A stretch of DNA of 64,000 bases, taken from NCBI GenBank assembly GCA_039881145.1, contig JAYKKI010000040.1, forward strand, positions 3,232,501 through 3,296,500, read 5' to 3'. Below the pieces are notes generated by a model that worked only from the letters and a program-made list of their open reading frames with translations, was not told where the DNA came from and made no database searches. Both the position numbers and the translations under genes were made by a program. Positions 22,681 to 36,209 of this stretch are shown here, one piece after another (the stretch's first letter is position 1; every line of letters begins with the position of its first letter). The DNA comes from Druceiella hillmani. Its lineage: Eukaryota > Arthropoda > Insecta > Lepidoptera > Hepialidae.

Positions 22681-25600
22681 TTGCCATTAATAATAGAAAC
22701 TTTATCTCTATGTTTTGATATGTTATAGAATGTTGAGGTCTAAAAGTATTTTAAGAATTGAACTATCCGTTGTACCTGTCGAAAACACAACGTCTGCAAA
22801 AGTGTTTACCTACACAAATCCTACCTTGTTGTATTTGATATAAATAAATGTACTTCATATAGTATAAAAGTACTTGATATGAAAATATGTCTCACAAACA
22901 ACCTAACAGCTTGTAATAATACGTCCCACCTAATAATGGAGTATTTTCTCACCAGTTCGTCCATTTTTTACCAAGGATGACATTTTCACTGCATGGTACT
23001 CTTACAGGTATTACAAATCAATTACAAAACAATGCACTCTATTACAAATCAATCGGACCATACTGTGCAACTCTTTCCCGTTGGTCATTTTGAAAACTCC
23101 CAAGAGCAATGATAAAAATAGCAGGAATTCTCTGCTCACAACATTCCATCTCTAGATTTGAATAAAACAGTCAATATGCCTTAGTCAAGGGCTTCGCGAT
23201 ATCTTATGGGCTGATATCTTGGTTACATAAGACACCTGGCCTTCAGTATGCTCGCCAATGATTTCTTCCTATTTATAATCCGAGATTCACAAAAATTAGT
23301 TAGCTACGCGTAAAAAAATACTGTCCCATAAAACAAAATGATACGACTTGTGAAGTCTATTACGAGTAATTTTTTTTGCTCGTATCGGATCTTAAGGATA
23401 AACTTTAAATAATTTGATTTTACTGTGCTAGGCAGGCATGTTCATAGATTATAATCTTGAATACGCTAAATCTTATTAATAAATTTAATATATTATAGAT
23501 ATACTTTTTAATTGCTTCACTTGGTGATGTCTTAAAATCATTATAGCATATATATCCTATTCTTAACAAAATACAGACGCTCAGTTTGTATTTTGACATA
23601 AAAGTCGACTTAATTTTATATCTGAGTACAAATTTTTATTTATTTGAAATACCTTGATGTTATTGCTCAAATATTTTTACTGTGTATATTTTATATTATT
23701 TATATTACAAATGTAAAGAGATAAACAGTTCATGTAGAGAAAACTTGATTGAATAAAAACAGATTATGAAGCGACCGTGCAGTTAACAATTTTCTAGAAT
23801 ATAAAAAATGTATAATATAAATGAAAAACCTATACCTACCCACCATCTTGCTATAACGCTTATGGTTATTTAAATCAAATTTTACACAGCGATAGGTACC
23901 ATCAAAACGATTATCGAATGACCGAGAGAAGGTAAAAAAGTAAATGCTAAACTATTATTATTATGTCCTACACCAAGTGGCATACCTGTGAAAATACCAT
24001 GCAGTGAAAATGTACCATGTAGTACTCAAGGTCAGAATTATTTGAAGACCGGTTACTCTTTAAACAATATCTACACATCTATGTATATAAATTGAACACA
24101 AACAGTAGTTTTGTCTATGTGACTGACCTAATTTAAGAAACAACTAAATCTATATAAATGATTATTTCAAAAAAAGATATGTCTCAGTTTTTCAGAATTT
24201 ACGAGGCGCTCACACATTAAAGATGCCTCTAATAGCAATAACGTTGTGTTAAGTAAACACGTTACACTCTTATAAAACAAACGAAAGATTTAGTTCCAGC
24301 TAGTGAGTACACATATACTTACTAATGCTTTCAAATATTATGAAAATTAAATTTGTCGTTGAGTCAAAAAACACAAGAGAGATGTTTATGAATCGAGCGA
24401 GTACGACATAGTTGAGAATGGAATGGCAATATCGCAAGAAAAATCGAATGAACCCATTCCTCATGCATTATGGTGTAGGTAATCATTCTGAGACCACAGT
24501 TTAATCACGTCACACTTGCTAACACAGTGCAAATGTGCTGCAATATCACTACTTGCACTCGTCGCACTCATGCCTTGAAAATACTTCGAAAAAAATCAGA
24601 AAGGAATTTCTTAAAAAATTAAGTTAATATTGTTAAGTACATATAGTACTTATCAAATAAATGTTGTTATCAGGCGTTTGCTTGCAGTGGCCGTATGAAT
24701 AAATTAGATTATCATGAGACAAGAAGGTATTTTGACGGAAGTTTTCGTAAAATGTTACAATGACAACACATTCTGAGTCATAATTGACACTGATAACAAC
24801 CTAATAATAAGCAATAAGGATAAGTTAACCTATTTTTTGCGGATTACTTTTGAAGCTTTTGGAGTCTTTCTACATAATATGAATAAGTGATGTTGTCATT
24901 GCCTCTGATTTTAATGCTTTTAAGTAATTTTATGCTTTAGGTTAATCAAAATCCGGCGTGTTCTTTGTTTGTGGTTTTATTAGTGATTAGAGATTACATT
25001 TTTGGCTTCTCCGTTATCTCTTTTTCTGACGCCGTTTTTCAATATAAAATTTTTAGAATAAGTATTTAATTCCAAATAATCCTATTAATACAATATCAAT
25101 AAACACTCATCAATAAAAAATAATTTAAATCAAATCAATATTCACGACACATTGATTGTTAAATGATATCCACCTTGCATTTTAATAATATAAGGGAAAT
25201 ATCTATATTAGTTATCAATTGAAGTACTAGACAATGTATCATGTTGCGCCATTACCTGACTTACTAGTGCATATTAAAAATAAAACGACCAAATGCATGT
25301 CACACCTGCATTGTCTGTAAGATTTCGTATTTTGACTACACATTTTTGAAGTTGTTAATGTAAATTATTCAAGTAACTAGATATTTTTCTAATTTTTCAA
25401 ACCTATGGTTGAAACATTAGAGAAAAAAACAAAGTGCATGTTTCGGAGCTTAATAATTCACAAACTGAGAAAATAATCAAAAACGGTAAATAAAATCTCA
25501 CTTTTATTTCAAAAGAGCTACCAGATGATGGGGTATCATCGATAGTTTTTTAACGAGTAATTTTGTACCATTGGCTGAGAAAATGTTTGATGACTCCAAA

Positions 25601-26930
25601 TGCAAGTCTTCATTGATTGCTTAGTAAGCAGCTTAAGGAGACACAATTATTTTTAAGCTGCCTTCAGTCTACACATATAATTTATTGCATAAAATATTGT
25701 TACAAAGACGTAGATACAGAATTATTTTACAGAGGTTGGCTTATTCATAAAAATTCAACCGTCTCAATCCTAACGCCAATTAAAGCAAATGTAACAACAG
25801 ATAAATTACATAATTTATTATTAATTTATCGATATCTTACACGGAAACTCTGAGAAGTCCTTAAAACCTAACTTAAGTAATTCAGTACAAAATCACTATC
25901 AGTACTCGCCATATTGTGATTCTAATAATGCGATGAATCTCGCATCACCCGCAAAACTATGACTAATCCAATTACCTCTCAACCATCAAAATTCATTAAG
26001 CCGTTTAAGTACTATGATTCTATAAAGAGCCACATATATAAAACCCACCCCCTTAGAAAAACATTACCCCCAGACATTTACAATCGGGTAAAGGGGATTG
26101 AGACACTTTTCTATTTCCATAAATACAACGTCTACCTCTATTTATTGCCATGATAATTTGTGATTATTATGGAAGCATCTAATTAACCACAACAAACAAC
26201 TAATTACTAAGTAGCTTATAATTACCATTTACTTATAACAAAATGTTATAAATTTGGAATACTACATAAAAAATGAAGTTCTTGTAAGTGAGATATGACT
26301 GTATTGCACTGATACTTCATTCACGTTATATTTGAAAAGAATATTGAATATACCAAATATAAAAGTGAACAGAGGGTTAAATTATTTCTGATAGTTTGGA
26401 GGGTTATACTTTCAGAGATGGTTTAATCCTCTCTCTACGTCTAGTTTCATATAGATAATGCAAGTGTACGTACTAGATCGCGGAAAATCCAAAAAAATAT
26501 AATAAAATGATATATTGCTGATAATGATTTTAGCAGTTTACTGCTAAGAAAGAAAATTACAACATAATGAGAACCAATAAAATAAATTATTCTAAATTTT
26601 ATTCGTTGTTCCAAAATATCAACGTATTTATAGAATATTATAATTCTTTCTTTAGAAAATGCTTTTTAAAACTCAAAATTTTTGATAAAAACCAAGAAGT
26701 GTTATCTTTTCTCACCTGTATGATATCTTCTATGGACATATAAATAAAAAAAGAAAAAGTGTGCGTGTCAGCTCCGATGCGCGACTCAAGTTTACTCCTT
26801 AAGTACGATTGTATTGGAATGTATAAAATAGATAACACTGTATATAAATACAAATATCAATATCATTAAATGTAAATGGAATGTTTTTTAATAAAAAAAT
26901 GCTGACAATATAATTATTTTCAGGTAAAAC
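22680..26930. other. Upstream non-coding part of unit 1
   Basis: Matches 50,890-58,060 of unit 2 once the two unit-2 insertions are removed. I see no exon, RNA gene or transposon here. The unoccupied site of the hAT-like element is at about 26,293-26,302. Confidence 0.65.
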
Positions 26931-28500
26931 ATAAATGAACAAGACCAAATTTATACAACAAAATTATATACTATTTCCCTTATTATTTAATTCCTGATTT
27001 CAGAATAAAAATAGGATCATGAATCCTTAAAGTAGATTTTGGTTATATGACTACCCTCTTGAAAAAATGCAGTGAAATATCGCAATTCAAACACATCTGT
27101 CACGCTCCTTCCTAACCATATTTTTCTTTATTTACGTATCATCCCAATACTTGTAATTGCACTGGTTAAATTTTACTAAAAATGGTTAATAAAAAAACAA
27201 TGAAAATATGAATAATCTCTTTTTCACACCGCGGAAATAACAATACGAAATTATAAATTAACTAGAATAATAAAACAAATAATTAACGATTGTTTTACTG
27301 TCGATGTTAATAAATAAACATTACAATAAAATATATTAAAAATGATTTAGTACAAATAATTACATTAACCTACATAAATGTTCTTCTCTTCAATTCTAAA
27401 GTCTTTTCTACACTTTTTAAAAATGTTTATAAAATGAATATCTTGTTTAAAAATTTAGTATTTCGAAATGCACAAAAAATGATTAAAAGATCTTAACCGG
27501 ATCAGATAAACTGATAAAGACGAATGTGAGTCCCTGTACGGATTGTGGTCATGCAAGATATGTACTTTTAGCAATTACTAAAAAGTACTTGACACTAAAA
27601 AAGTAATATGCATTTTATCGTATATAATTGTTTTTGATACATTAATACAGCCATAAAACATTGTTTATACAAATCTTAGTCATTTTAAGGTAACAATGTC
27701 TTTAGGATTTACAAAATAGATACTTCACTTTAAACAAAGGTTAAACGATTTATACATCCCAATATCCGCACATTACACTTATGTACAAAAAATACACTAC
27801 TTACATTATATACAATATGTAACAATACATAGTTCATACTATTATATATATCATCAGGTTTGTCACGATCGTTGTCTTCAACAACACTATCGATATGGGT
27901 GTACTTCAAAATATAATTATGGATTATATCAAAAATATCTTAAACCTGCTTTGAAATCGATTAAAAAAATTTTAATAAAATTTGTTGGCCAATAAATGCT
28001 TGAACCTATTTTATTTTTGTAAAAATAATTTATTTACCAATTTTTACAAAGAAATCGAACTAAATACGTTTAAGTACGCCATATTTATCTATAACTTGTC
28101 GTCATCTAGTAAGCACTGCCAATATACCGTAAGCGCAAAAAGCTGATGACTTAGATTAAAAAAAATTACGAGTCATATCGAAGCTTTTCCATATTATTAT
28201 TTTTTTATTCTGCGAATGATTGCCTAAAACTTTGAACAATTAATTATAAAATAGCCTACCAAATAAACCCATATAACTTTTAAAGAGTACATATTGCTTC
28301 ATGAGCTAAGCCGCAGTATGTTATCATAAGGATATATAATAAACTCGATCCTATTGTTAATTGGTTTGTTGGCCCGGTGATATGATTTTTTACAATAAAT
28401 CTCTGTATTCATAGTTGATCCCGCCAAAAGCACCTCTCAATGATTAGCGCCCCAAATGTTCCATCAGCAATTCAGTTCAGTTTTGGGTACTGGAACTTTC
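26930..28500. other. AT-rich stretch without recognised features
   Basis: Unit 2 similarity stops near 26,930, where unit 2 has the Helitron relic. No gene, hairpin or transposon end recognised up to the right inverted-repeat arm. Confidence 0.6.
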
Positions 28501-28923
28501 ATTTGTTCTGCACTTAACCTTTGGTATTTGATTGTCTGATTAACTCATGCACCATACTTTTTATCACCAGTTACTAATTGCTTTAACCACGATTAGTTAC
28601 GTTTTAATTTCAATAATGATGTGGCTGATAAAAGAGATGAATCCGTACTTGATGCAAATCTATTTTCTTTGATACAATACACTTAAAGGATTAGCACTTT
28701 TATTAACTGAACACAGTCTGGTCTACATATCCGTTATAATAAAACATTCTAGAACTTTCCACAAATTTTCTTGAAAAGTTAACATAATATTTTCTTTAAC
28801 CCTCTAACCCAATATACTGACCAAACTTACATTTTTGAGACTTGCCACTCAGTTCTTTTTCTTTTTGACCTAATCGATCGCTTCTGACTCTTTAAGAAAA
28901 GTCATATGGCGGAAAAATCAACA

Positions 28924-29004
28924 GCAGTTTTGGCCGAATGCCTAAGGCAACTGAATCTAAATCGGATTCTCTTTGAAAGATTAGATTTGAATCCGACCAA
29001 ATGC
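28924..29004 (+). tRNA. Decayed tRNA-Ser-like sequence (plus strand)
   Basis: Starts GCAGTTTTGGCCGAATG, keeps CCTAAGGC of the D-arm, a variable-arm region and a T-arm ATTTGAATCC close to GGTTCGAATCC. It ends CCAAATGC, which pairs with the start at about 5 of 7 positions. The anticodon arm is degenerate. It is the counterpart of 2614-2695 in the other inverted-repeat arm. Confidence 0.5.
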
Positions 29005-29042
29005 AATACGTTTGTTGTATGTAAATTAAATGAACTACAAAT

Positions 29043-29175
29043 TCACAATTAAATGAATATACATGATGTAGTATTATTTCTACTTCCTTTTATTTCTTTA
29101 CGACGACCTAGGTTTCGTTGTATTATAACATAATAATGAATTTCTACAAAATTAACGCCAAATATATTCAATATT
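29043..29175 (-). mobile_element. 133-bp relative of the fold-back insertion
   Basis: Flanked by 12-mers TGAACTACAAAT at 29031-29042 and 29176-29187. Read on the minus strand it starts like the element at 11637 ('attgaatatatttggcgtt', 'tttgtagaaattcattatt') and ends with the same 'acgaaacctaggtcg' to 'catttaattgtg' segment. It lacks the inverted left arm and the spacer of that element. It therefore shows the simpler form of the family. Confidence 0.78.
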
Positions 29176-30385
29176 TGAACTACAAATATCACAATAAAAT
29201 CTTTCGTATCCCATATTTTTGCTGTGTTTCGGATATGTTTGATGTTCAACATTGAAATGATATAATTAAAATTATTTTGTAACATATTTTTGTGAAAATT
29301 AAGAGAATAAATTAAATATTAATATTAATATCAAATGTGTCATGCTATATATACATACTTATAGAAAATATGAAAATGTGAAAAAAATATGGCACCAATT
29401 CTCATGAATTGTTTAATTTATTCCAATTATTGTATGCAAATATTCTATCTCTCCTCTATATTGAGTTCCACAATATGTTTCACCAAAACAGGACTTTCGT
29501 GATATAAAAAACGTCGTATCTCGCTATAAATGCATATCTGCCGCTTTTTTATGAATACCATATCTATCTATCATAACTGTAGCATGAATAAATAACTTTA
29601 ATTAATCTTATATTTTTTAACTCGACGGAAAGAAAATTTCTTGCATTCCTATCTACATAAAATGAAGAAATGTTTAAATAAGATAACAGTCAAATTGATA
29701 TTTTTAATTATTAAATGCTTTCATACTACACCTCAGTGACAGAACTGACTAACTTGAAAAAGCTTTACGGTGTTGTCATCGTAGACCCGACAAATAGTGT
29801 TCGGCTACGAGTGAGATTGTAAAGAATTACGATTTATTTTTATTATTTCTATTGAACTAATATTTTCCATAATTTCCCATAAATTTCCCTGATATTTTCT
29901 AACTAAACCCTAAGGCGGGTAATTCCCACACTATTTCTGGTCTTCGAAATGTTTCTCCATTCGTAGAAACGACAATTCAAAAAGTAATCTCCGTTTCTCG
30001 TTCTAGTCAGTTATTATTCCATCAATAATTAAAAAGAAATTGAAAACTCCTGAAACTATGGCTCTCCTCAATACTAAGCGAATATATATACCCAAAAATT
30101 GTATTTCTTCTTCCCTGTATGATTTTATATGTAGGAACTATTAAGGTAAACATTAATTCCCTCAGCCCTAGTTCCACGTAAAGCAACTAAATTAATTTTG
30201 CGGAAGTCTCTACTTGCTCGTTCTTGCTCTATCATTGATCTCATAAACTCTCAAAGTCTATCAACATAATCTATTTGAGTTGTGGACCATAGTGTATGTC
30301 TGTCACAATTTAAGAACATTTTCTTTAATAGTATCGAAACATTTGTATGTATTACAAAGTAGAATGCTTGTTTAGATACCAGTTT

Positions 30386-30429
30386 AATAATTTTTTGATC
30401 AGGTATACCAACTTTGATCAAAAAATTAT
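30386..30429. repeat. Short hairpin, 16-bp arms
   Basis: AATAATTTTTTGATCA and TGATCAAAAAATTATT face each other across about 12 bases. It lies within the right inverted-repeat arm and has no counterpart in the left arm (near 1,500), so it formed locally. Confidence 0.75.
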
Positions 30430-31169
30430 TCAAAATAATTTGTACCTATCAGAGAAATTAATTCCATTTTGGGCTACACATTTATCTAACACGATCCTGT
30501 TTTTGCTTATTTCCGTTAGGTATTCCATACATATTGCATAACCATTTTATGTTTGATCCACAAATGAGCATATCAATAGGAAGGAGAATTGATCCCATTT
30601 TGTCATATTATCACAAATAAGGCTTATTCGCGATGTTCTAAATCAAGGTAAGTATATAGACGCAATTGTCAGACACCAACTAAAGCAGCATAATCATTAT
30701 ATATTAAAAATATACATAAAATATTTGTACTTGTTGGAGTTTGCTCTCCTGAATCGACCAAAAGGCCTTTAAATATGACCGAGCGTTTCCCGCATATTGC
30801 AAAATTTTGGTGAATGTCTATTTTAGATAAAATATGTGAAACGTCTCAACGCAAGCAGTGAGAAATTTCCTTATCGAGTGTGATCATATTGATAGGAGAT
30901 ATCACTGTACAACAATTTATATAAAATGTTGAAAACTATAGGCTCGTAGTTTGCATTTAAAAACAAAAACATTTTTTCTTTAATTGTACACTTGCAGTAG
31001 TTTCTCTAAAGCTACGTGCACTTTGCGTCTCTATTAATTCATTTAATTGAAAATGAATATTAAAAAAATTAATGACAAGCAGGTAAAATGATAGATAGTA
31101 TTTATTTAATTTGGCACTTCAACAACATAATTTCTGTTCTTTGGACACATTCAATAAACCGTTGGTTTA

Positions 31170-31850
31170 TAAGTGAAATTCGCGCTCCTCGGTTGGATAT
31201 ATGAAGTGTATTTTATGGATTCAGCTAGTATCCGAAACTATATTATTAAGCAATAGTGACTTCTAATGTCAATTAACTTTTAATATCTAGAAAAATATAA
31301 GTTTAAAATTTCTAGTTGACAGACAAAAATATTATTAACATACCCAATTTAAGAAAACACATTTTTTTAAGAAATGGCATCGTTGGTCCTTGTCTAAAAT
31401 ATTTTCTAGACTATAAATATTGACGTATAAACATTGAAACTGTGATGGCGAACGAGTAGGTGATCAGATGTTTTCATCTATTTTAAACCAAATAAAATTG
31501 TTCCTGTTCATTAACATGTGATCCTAGAGATTCTCAAATAAATATCAAATTATTACATTAGTTACGAATTCACTAAACAATAAAATGAATTTTCAAAAAC
31601 CCAGTAAGACGTAACAAAAAGTTTATTTAAATCTAATGTTAAATAGATAAATAATATATTCCACCAATACTCACAAACGCTCGCGGTTTAATATTAATTA
31701 TATTAACAGCTTTCTCAGGACTATGCACTCCAAGCGAAGTAAAACTTTATATTTAATATTTAATTTCTGATTTTAAATCAAAAATGTGATCATAGATTGA
31801 TAAATCTTAATGGCTATCCCCAGGTTAAATGTTGAATAGTTTACAGTTTA
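31170..31850. other. AT-rich spacer
   Basis: No gene or transposon recognised. The last part (31,808-31,835) holds 'taatggctatccccagg', repeated with one change at 31,849-31,865 just before the SINE body. Confidence 0.6.
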
Positions 31851-32078
31851 ATGACTATCCCCAGGATAAATGTTGTCGCCGTGGTGTATTGATTTGATGA
31901 CGAGGCCCTTTGAATGCGCGGCGCACCGCAGGGTTCCGAGTTCGATTCCCGGCCGCTGGTGGAGCGAGGCTGGACTGGTATTCTGATTGGCTATCAGAGA
32001 ATGCTTTCTTTGCAATAAGTCCGCCATATGTATCAAGTAGGTACATTAAAGTACATAAACAAATAAATAAACGATAGC
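31849..32078 (+). mobile_element. tRNA-derived SINE
   Basis: A GC-richer block in AT-rich surroundings. It has a recognisable RNA polymerase III B box, GAGTTCGATTCCC at 31938-31950, and an A-box-like TGGTGTATTGATTTG about 55 bases upstream. A non-tRNA body follows, then a tail 'aaacaaataaataaacg'. The gap between boxes and the 'CCGCAGGGTTC' context fit a tRNA-derived SINE. The 27-base stretch before the body is duplicated 42 bases upstream. Open frames across it are without meaning. Confidence 0.75.
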
Positions 32079-32519
32079 AAAAGATCGTCATTCAAACACG
32101 TTGATAAAGGACCCCAGCAACGGCCAAATTGTTTCAGTCGAACACGTAAACTTTGGGTTGAATCAAATCGTATTGATAGTGTACGTTTGACAGATTTTTT
32201 CGAACATTTATGTTTGAAGAATATTTGCTGTAAATAATATATTTTTATTGTGTTTAATGCGTCGGTTAACCACATTTCGTTTATTGAGTATTCTATGTCA
32301 AACATTTTGATCAAACACGTGAGGTTTGTATCAAACCATTGGTCCATCTGTGATCCCTTAACGCTCATTCTTGAATATATTTTTATTAATATAGACTTTT
32401 AAGGTACAAAATATTTTGTTTTTCAAATTATATTTGAAACTTAAAAACTAATATGCGATTTATCATTTTTTGCATAACGGTACATTGATACAACAACGAA
32501 GTCTTTTTATACAAGTCTC

Positions 32520-33060
32520 AAAAAAAATTATACATGATATTTTTGGAATTTTCAAAATAGATAATTCGTGTATTAAACAAATAACATAGGATTTATACTT
32601 TCCTATATCTGCATATCACACTTATGTGCATAAAATATCTCATCGTTAATGGCGACGGTGTTATTATTTTAAAACAATATTGTCGCGGAATATCCAATGA
32701 ATGTAGATCAAGTGGCAAATAATATATAATGACTACTACAACAATATTGAAGTAATAATCTGAACAAATTATTATTACAACAAAATAAAAGAAAAGGATT
32801 TCAATGCCCTCTTGATGAAAAATACCAAAATTAAAATACCAAAGTGATTAATAATACCCTAACGATATTAAGAAAGAGTACCACATTGTTATAATATAAA
32901 ACTGATTTGTTGCACATAAATTCTCTAGCGGTAACTATTTTCCTTTACTTAGATTTTTGGGAATAGGGACATATTTATTACATGGGTACTCGTATCGTGA
33001 CTGTTAATCGACCGACAGTTAGGATTCAGTACTAATCTTGTAAAAAAACACCCTTGTGGT
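32520..33060. repeat. Left edge of tandem unit 2 (matches 1-480)
   Basis: First bases that align with the left edge of unit 1. The match ends near 33,060 ('aagattt'), after which unit 1 has about 4.7 kb (480-5,150, including the inverted-repeat arm and the mariner relic) and unit 2 only about 280 bases before similarity resumes. Confidence 0.7.
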
Positions 33061-33469
33061 AAGATTTCATTGTTCGTCCATCTACCAATGTTTAATACAC
33101 AAGGTATCGTAGCTATTATTCCCGAAATTATATATGCCATCACCTTAAAAATTGACCTGGTTATGTAAATTTCCTAAATATAAGTGTCTGGTTATCGAAA
33201 TTTGAAAAAAAATCTCCTCCTAAGAAAATGTCTCTTCCTTTAAATTAAAAATATTTTAAGCCACTCAACTTAAAGAAAACCAAAATCAAGTAAGAACTAT
33301 TTGTCAAAGTGGCTGGTTTTATTGTTAATGCGCTTGGTCTGCATTTAGCCACCATATTCAATACGCATGTTGAGTTACACCGATATTTAAATTCGGTGAT
33401 AATCATGTCCTCATAATTTTAAACGAGAGTCAATCTTTTAAAAGATCATCATTAAAGAAATGGGTGCTC

Positions 33470-33870
33470 ATTTTAACTTTTGTGGAATGATGGACAATGA
33501 ATACTGCTTTACAAAGGGTAAATTTTCTGCAAAGCTAACAGTGATATTAAATACAAAATGCCGGAGGCCGTTGGCGTATTCTGTGATCTGTCCAAAGCAT
33601 ATTATTCTGTTTACCAAAGAACTTTAGCCTGCAAATTGTAATACTATGAAGTCAATTTAGTTAACTCGTATCTTATAAACAGGTTATAAAAAGAGTAGAC
33701 AGAGGAGGCTAAATCAACAGGATCGTTAGTGAAGATGGATATATTCTGCAGCAGCAGTACTTCAATGCTCTGCAGCAGAAGTCTTTCTTTTTTTGTGTGC
33801 ATCAACGATCTTATTTTTGATGAAGAATTCGCTGGAACAGTGCTGTTTGTTAACACCAATTAATAGGTAT
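33470..33870 (+). pseudogene. Old non-LTR reverse-transcriptase relic (unit 2 copy)
   Basis: Near 33,570 the plus strand reads AVGVFCDLSKAYYSVYQR (compare FLDLSKAFDCVNH), then NSYLINRL, then further on VCINDLIFDEEFAGTVLFV (compare YINDLP...LFADD). These are consecutive blocks of a LINE reverse transcriptase, now with stop codons and lacking the catalytic aspartates. The same relic is at 5,330-5,760. Confidence 0.7.
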
Positions 33871-34370
33871 AATAAACAATTAGATGCCATGCAAATAAAA
33901 CGCGATCACAAATATTTATTTGCTTTGCGCTAAATAACTTGTTACGCAATTCAAAAAACCAAGGGCATAAAATTACCCTTCCAAATATAAGGTTTGTTAA
34001 AACTTTGTATTCCACAATAACAAACGTTGTTAGTATAACAGTTATTCTCGATGTTACTATAAATAGAATACTACAATGGGGAGGTAATATTTCAGGATTG
34101 ACAAGGTAATAGTGCTGCCGCATAAACCATTAAAGAAATCAAGAATTTAAGAAGTATAGAAATAACTAGATTGGTTTATTTTACTATTTTCACAGTAAAA
34201 TATCCTGTAATGTATTGGGGGACTACTTATATTGAATTCATTTTAATTTTGCAAGAGAGATCTCAATGTCCTTGAAATTCCCTAATAGAACTATTTAAAG
34301 TAATATTTTTACTCACGTTACCATCTCAGTACACTTTTACAAATATTTTGCATATAAGGAAAAACGATCA

Positions 34371-34380
34371 CTTCTCCATA
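34371..34380. repeat. Target-site duplication of the LINE, left copy
   Basis: CTTCTCCATA here and at 39026-39035. Unit 1 has the single copy CTTCCCCATA at 10343-10352 in matching flanks. Confidence 0.9.
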
Positions 34381-34791
34381 TTCCCAACTCCGCCATTGCC
34401 GGTCCCAAGCCCGGATGAAAAAGGAGGAGGGTTGGCTGAGAACTTGACCGTACCAGCCGCAGAAGGTCAACGCCGAGCCTCGGGCGGCGGTTAATAAACC
34501 CGAATGATCCCTCCAGTGGGCGATAGGAAATGATCCCCACGACCCGCTACTCCTGTTTATGGAATCGGGGGCACTGGCTTAACCACCCGTGTCATGAGGT
34601 AGAAAGCCTCATTAAAAATTCACCCTAATCCTACGGTGGAGACCGCGCCAAAAGGATGCATGGCTGGGAGGGCGCCCAGTCTCTAGCGCCAACCTTGGTG
34701 AACTTGGCGAACACCTTTGTATATAGCCTTCTCACAGGAAAGGCGTCACCCTGTGAGTGACCACAAATTCGTCCAAACTCGTGGGAACAAA

Positions 34792-36207
34792 ATGAGTCTA
34801 AATAAAACCGAAAATAAATTACAAAACATAAAGCAATATAAAACCAATCTAACACAAGTCTTATCCAAAGATCTTTGCGAAACTAGGCAGAGATCATCAT
34901 CCTTTAGTGGCAGCTCAAACTCCACTACCGTCCTCCAACCGACCCTATGGCAATATATTAAAAGCAGTAAAGCGGATCCCGTTGCTAGTCAGAAAAACCC
35001 TTCTGAAATACAAAGTGCAGAACAAACTCAGGAAAATTGGCAGCAGGACTATGTCAAAAGCAAAAGAAAAAGAAACGAAAGCCCAGCTGAAATAGAAAAC
35101 AAACAACCAGCGTCTAAGCGTACCAACTTTTCGGTAACTGTACATAATAGCTTTGATATTCTCAGCAACGAAGATCACGAAACTGTAAACCAGGTCAAAG
35201 AATATGTACCTAAACCGGAGCCTATTTTTGTCACAGGTGTAATAAACATCTCACCTTTAAGAGACACAATTAACAGGGTCGTGGACACAGAGAAATACAC
35301 ATTGACCACGCTCAGATCAGGGCATATTGTCAAACTAATACCTAAGGATATCGAAACTTATAAAATTATAAGAGACACTCTCATCGAAAAAAATGTAAAT
35401 CATTATACTTACAAACTAAAGAGTGAGAGAGCCTATCGAGTGGTAATTAGAGGTTTGCATGCATCGGAAGATTTATCACTGATCAAATCTGAACTTGAAG
35501 CTACAGGACACGAAGTAAGACAAGTTGTCAACGTGCTACATCGGGTAACCAAAGAAAAACTTCCTCTATATTTTGTAGACCTAGAACAGAGACCTAATAA
35601 TAAAGATGTATTTAATATCAAACATATCAGCCAAGTTAAAGTTACAATAGAGGCACCATACAAAAAAAAGGAAGTTTTGCAATGCAAACGGTGCCAAAGA
35701 TTTGGGCACTCCAAAAATCAATGTTTCCGCCCCTTCAGATGTGTGAAATGCGGAAACGACCATCCGACGACTTCATGCACTAAACCTCCAGAGATAAACG
35801 CCCTATGTGTGAACTGTCAAGGTAACCATCCGGCAAGTTACAGAGGATGTCAGAAATATAAAGAATACAAAGAGCGTATTTTCAAAATCAAAACAAAACC
35901 AGGCAAGGGTAAACCAACACCCTCAGAAGATGTCCCAATATCATCGCAAACCATTACAAATGACACCAAAGTACAGCACTCGAGAAGTTATTCAGATGCA
36001 CTTAAAACTAAATTCAAAGACCGTATGGAGCAAACAACTAATCTGCAGTCAAGTAACACTCCACCTAACACAACAGACAACAGCCAAATCAGCAATTTAT
36101 TGGACGTAATGTTTAATAGATTTCAAGAAATCATGAAAAACATGATGGACAGCATGATGGACCGGATGGTTCAACTAATCACAGGTCTGGCCACACAGAG
36201 GGCTTAA
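34792..36207 (+). CDS. LINE ORF1: Gag-like nucleic-acid-binding protein
   Basis: 471 codons from the first ATG (34792) to TAA at 36205. The N-terminal third is polar and low complexity. The middle carries an RRM-like segment with RVVIRGLHASEDL, followed by three zinc knuckles of the Jockey type: CKRCQRFGHSKNQC, CVKCGNDHPTTSC and a CVNCQGNHPASYRGC-like one. The C-terminus is rich in Met and acidic residues and may form a coiled coil. Such proteins bind element RNA and help form the ribonucleoprotein. Only 2 bases separate it from the ORF2 ATG, so ORF2 is probably translated by reinitiation. The frame extends upstream to 34717 without an ATG. Confidence 0.9.
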   Translation: MSLNKTENKLQNIKQYKTNLTQVLSKDLCETRQRSSSFSGSSNSTTVLQPTLWQYIKSSKADPVASQKNPSEIQSAEQTQENWQQDYVKSKRKRNESPAEIENKQPASKRTNFSVTVHNSFDILSNEDHETVNQVKEYVPKPEPIFVTGVINISPLRDTINRVVDTEKYTLTTLRSGHIVKLIPKDIETYKIIRDTLIEKNVNHYTYKLKSERAYRVVIRGLHASEDLSLIKSELEATGHEVRQVVNVLHRVTKEKLPLYFVDLEQRPNNKDVFNIKHISQVKVTIEAPYKKKEVLQCKRCQRFGHSKNQCFRPFRCVKCGNDHPTTSCTKPPEINALCVNCQGNHPASYRGCQKYKEYKERIFKIKTKPGKGKPTPSEDVPISSQTITNDTKVQHSRSYSDALKTKFKDRMEQTTNLQSSNTPPNTTDNSQISNLLDVMFNRFQEIMKNMMDSMMDRMVQLITGLATQRA

Positions 36208-36209
36208 AT

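Larger units (their letters stand above)
28500..31170. repeat. Right arm of the 2.5-kb inverted repeat
   Basis: Inverted, diverged counterpart of 620-3090 (see that entry for anchors). It contains the second tRNA-Ser-like sequence at its inner part and a short fold-back relative at 29043-29175, which is missing from the left arm. It lies between the end of recognisable unit 1 and the start of unit 2. No gene seen. Confidence 0.75.

Noticed and set aside
620..31170. One giant transposon with 2.5-kb terminal inverted repeats carrying gene A
   Set aside because: No matching target duplication or transposase is visible, the arms do not end sharply, and unit 2 carries the gene without the arms.
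31848..32368. Overlapping open frames of 62-111 codons on the minus strand
   Set aside because: They run antisense through the SINE and its flank without recognisable motifs.
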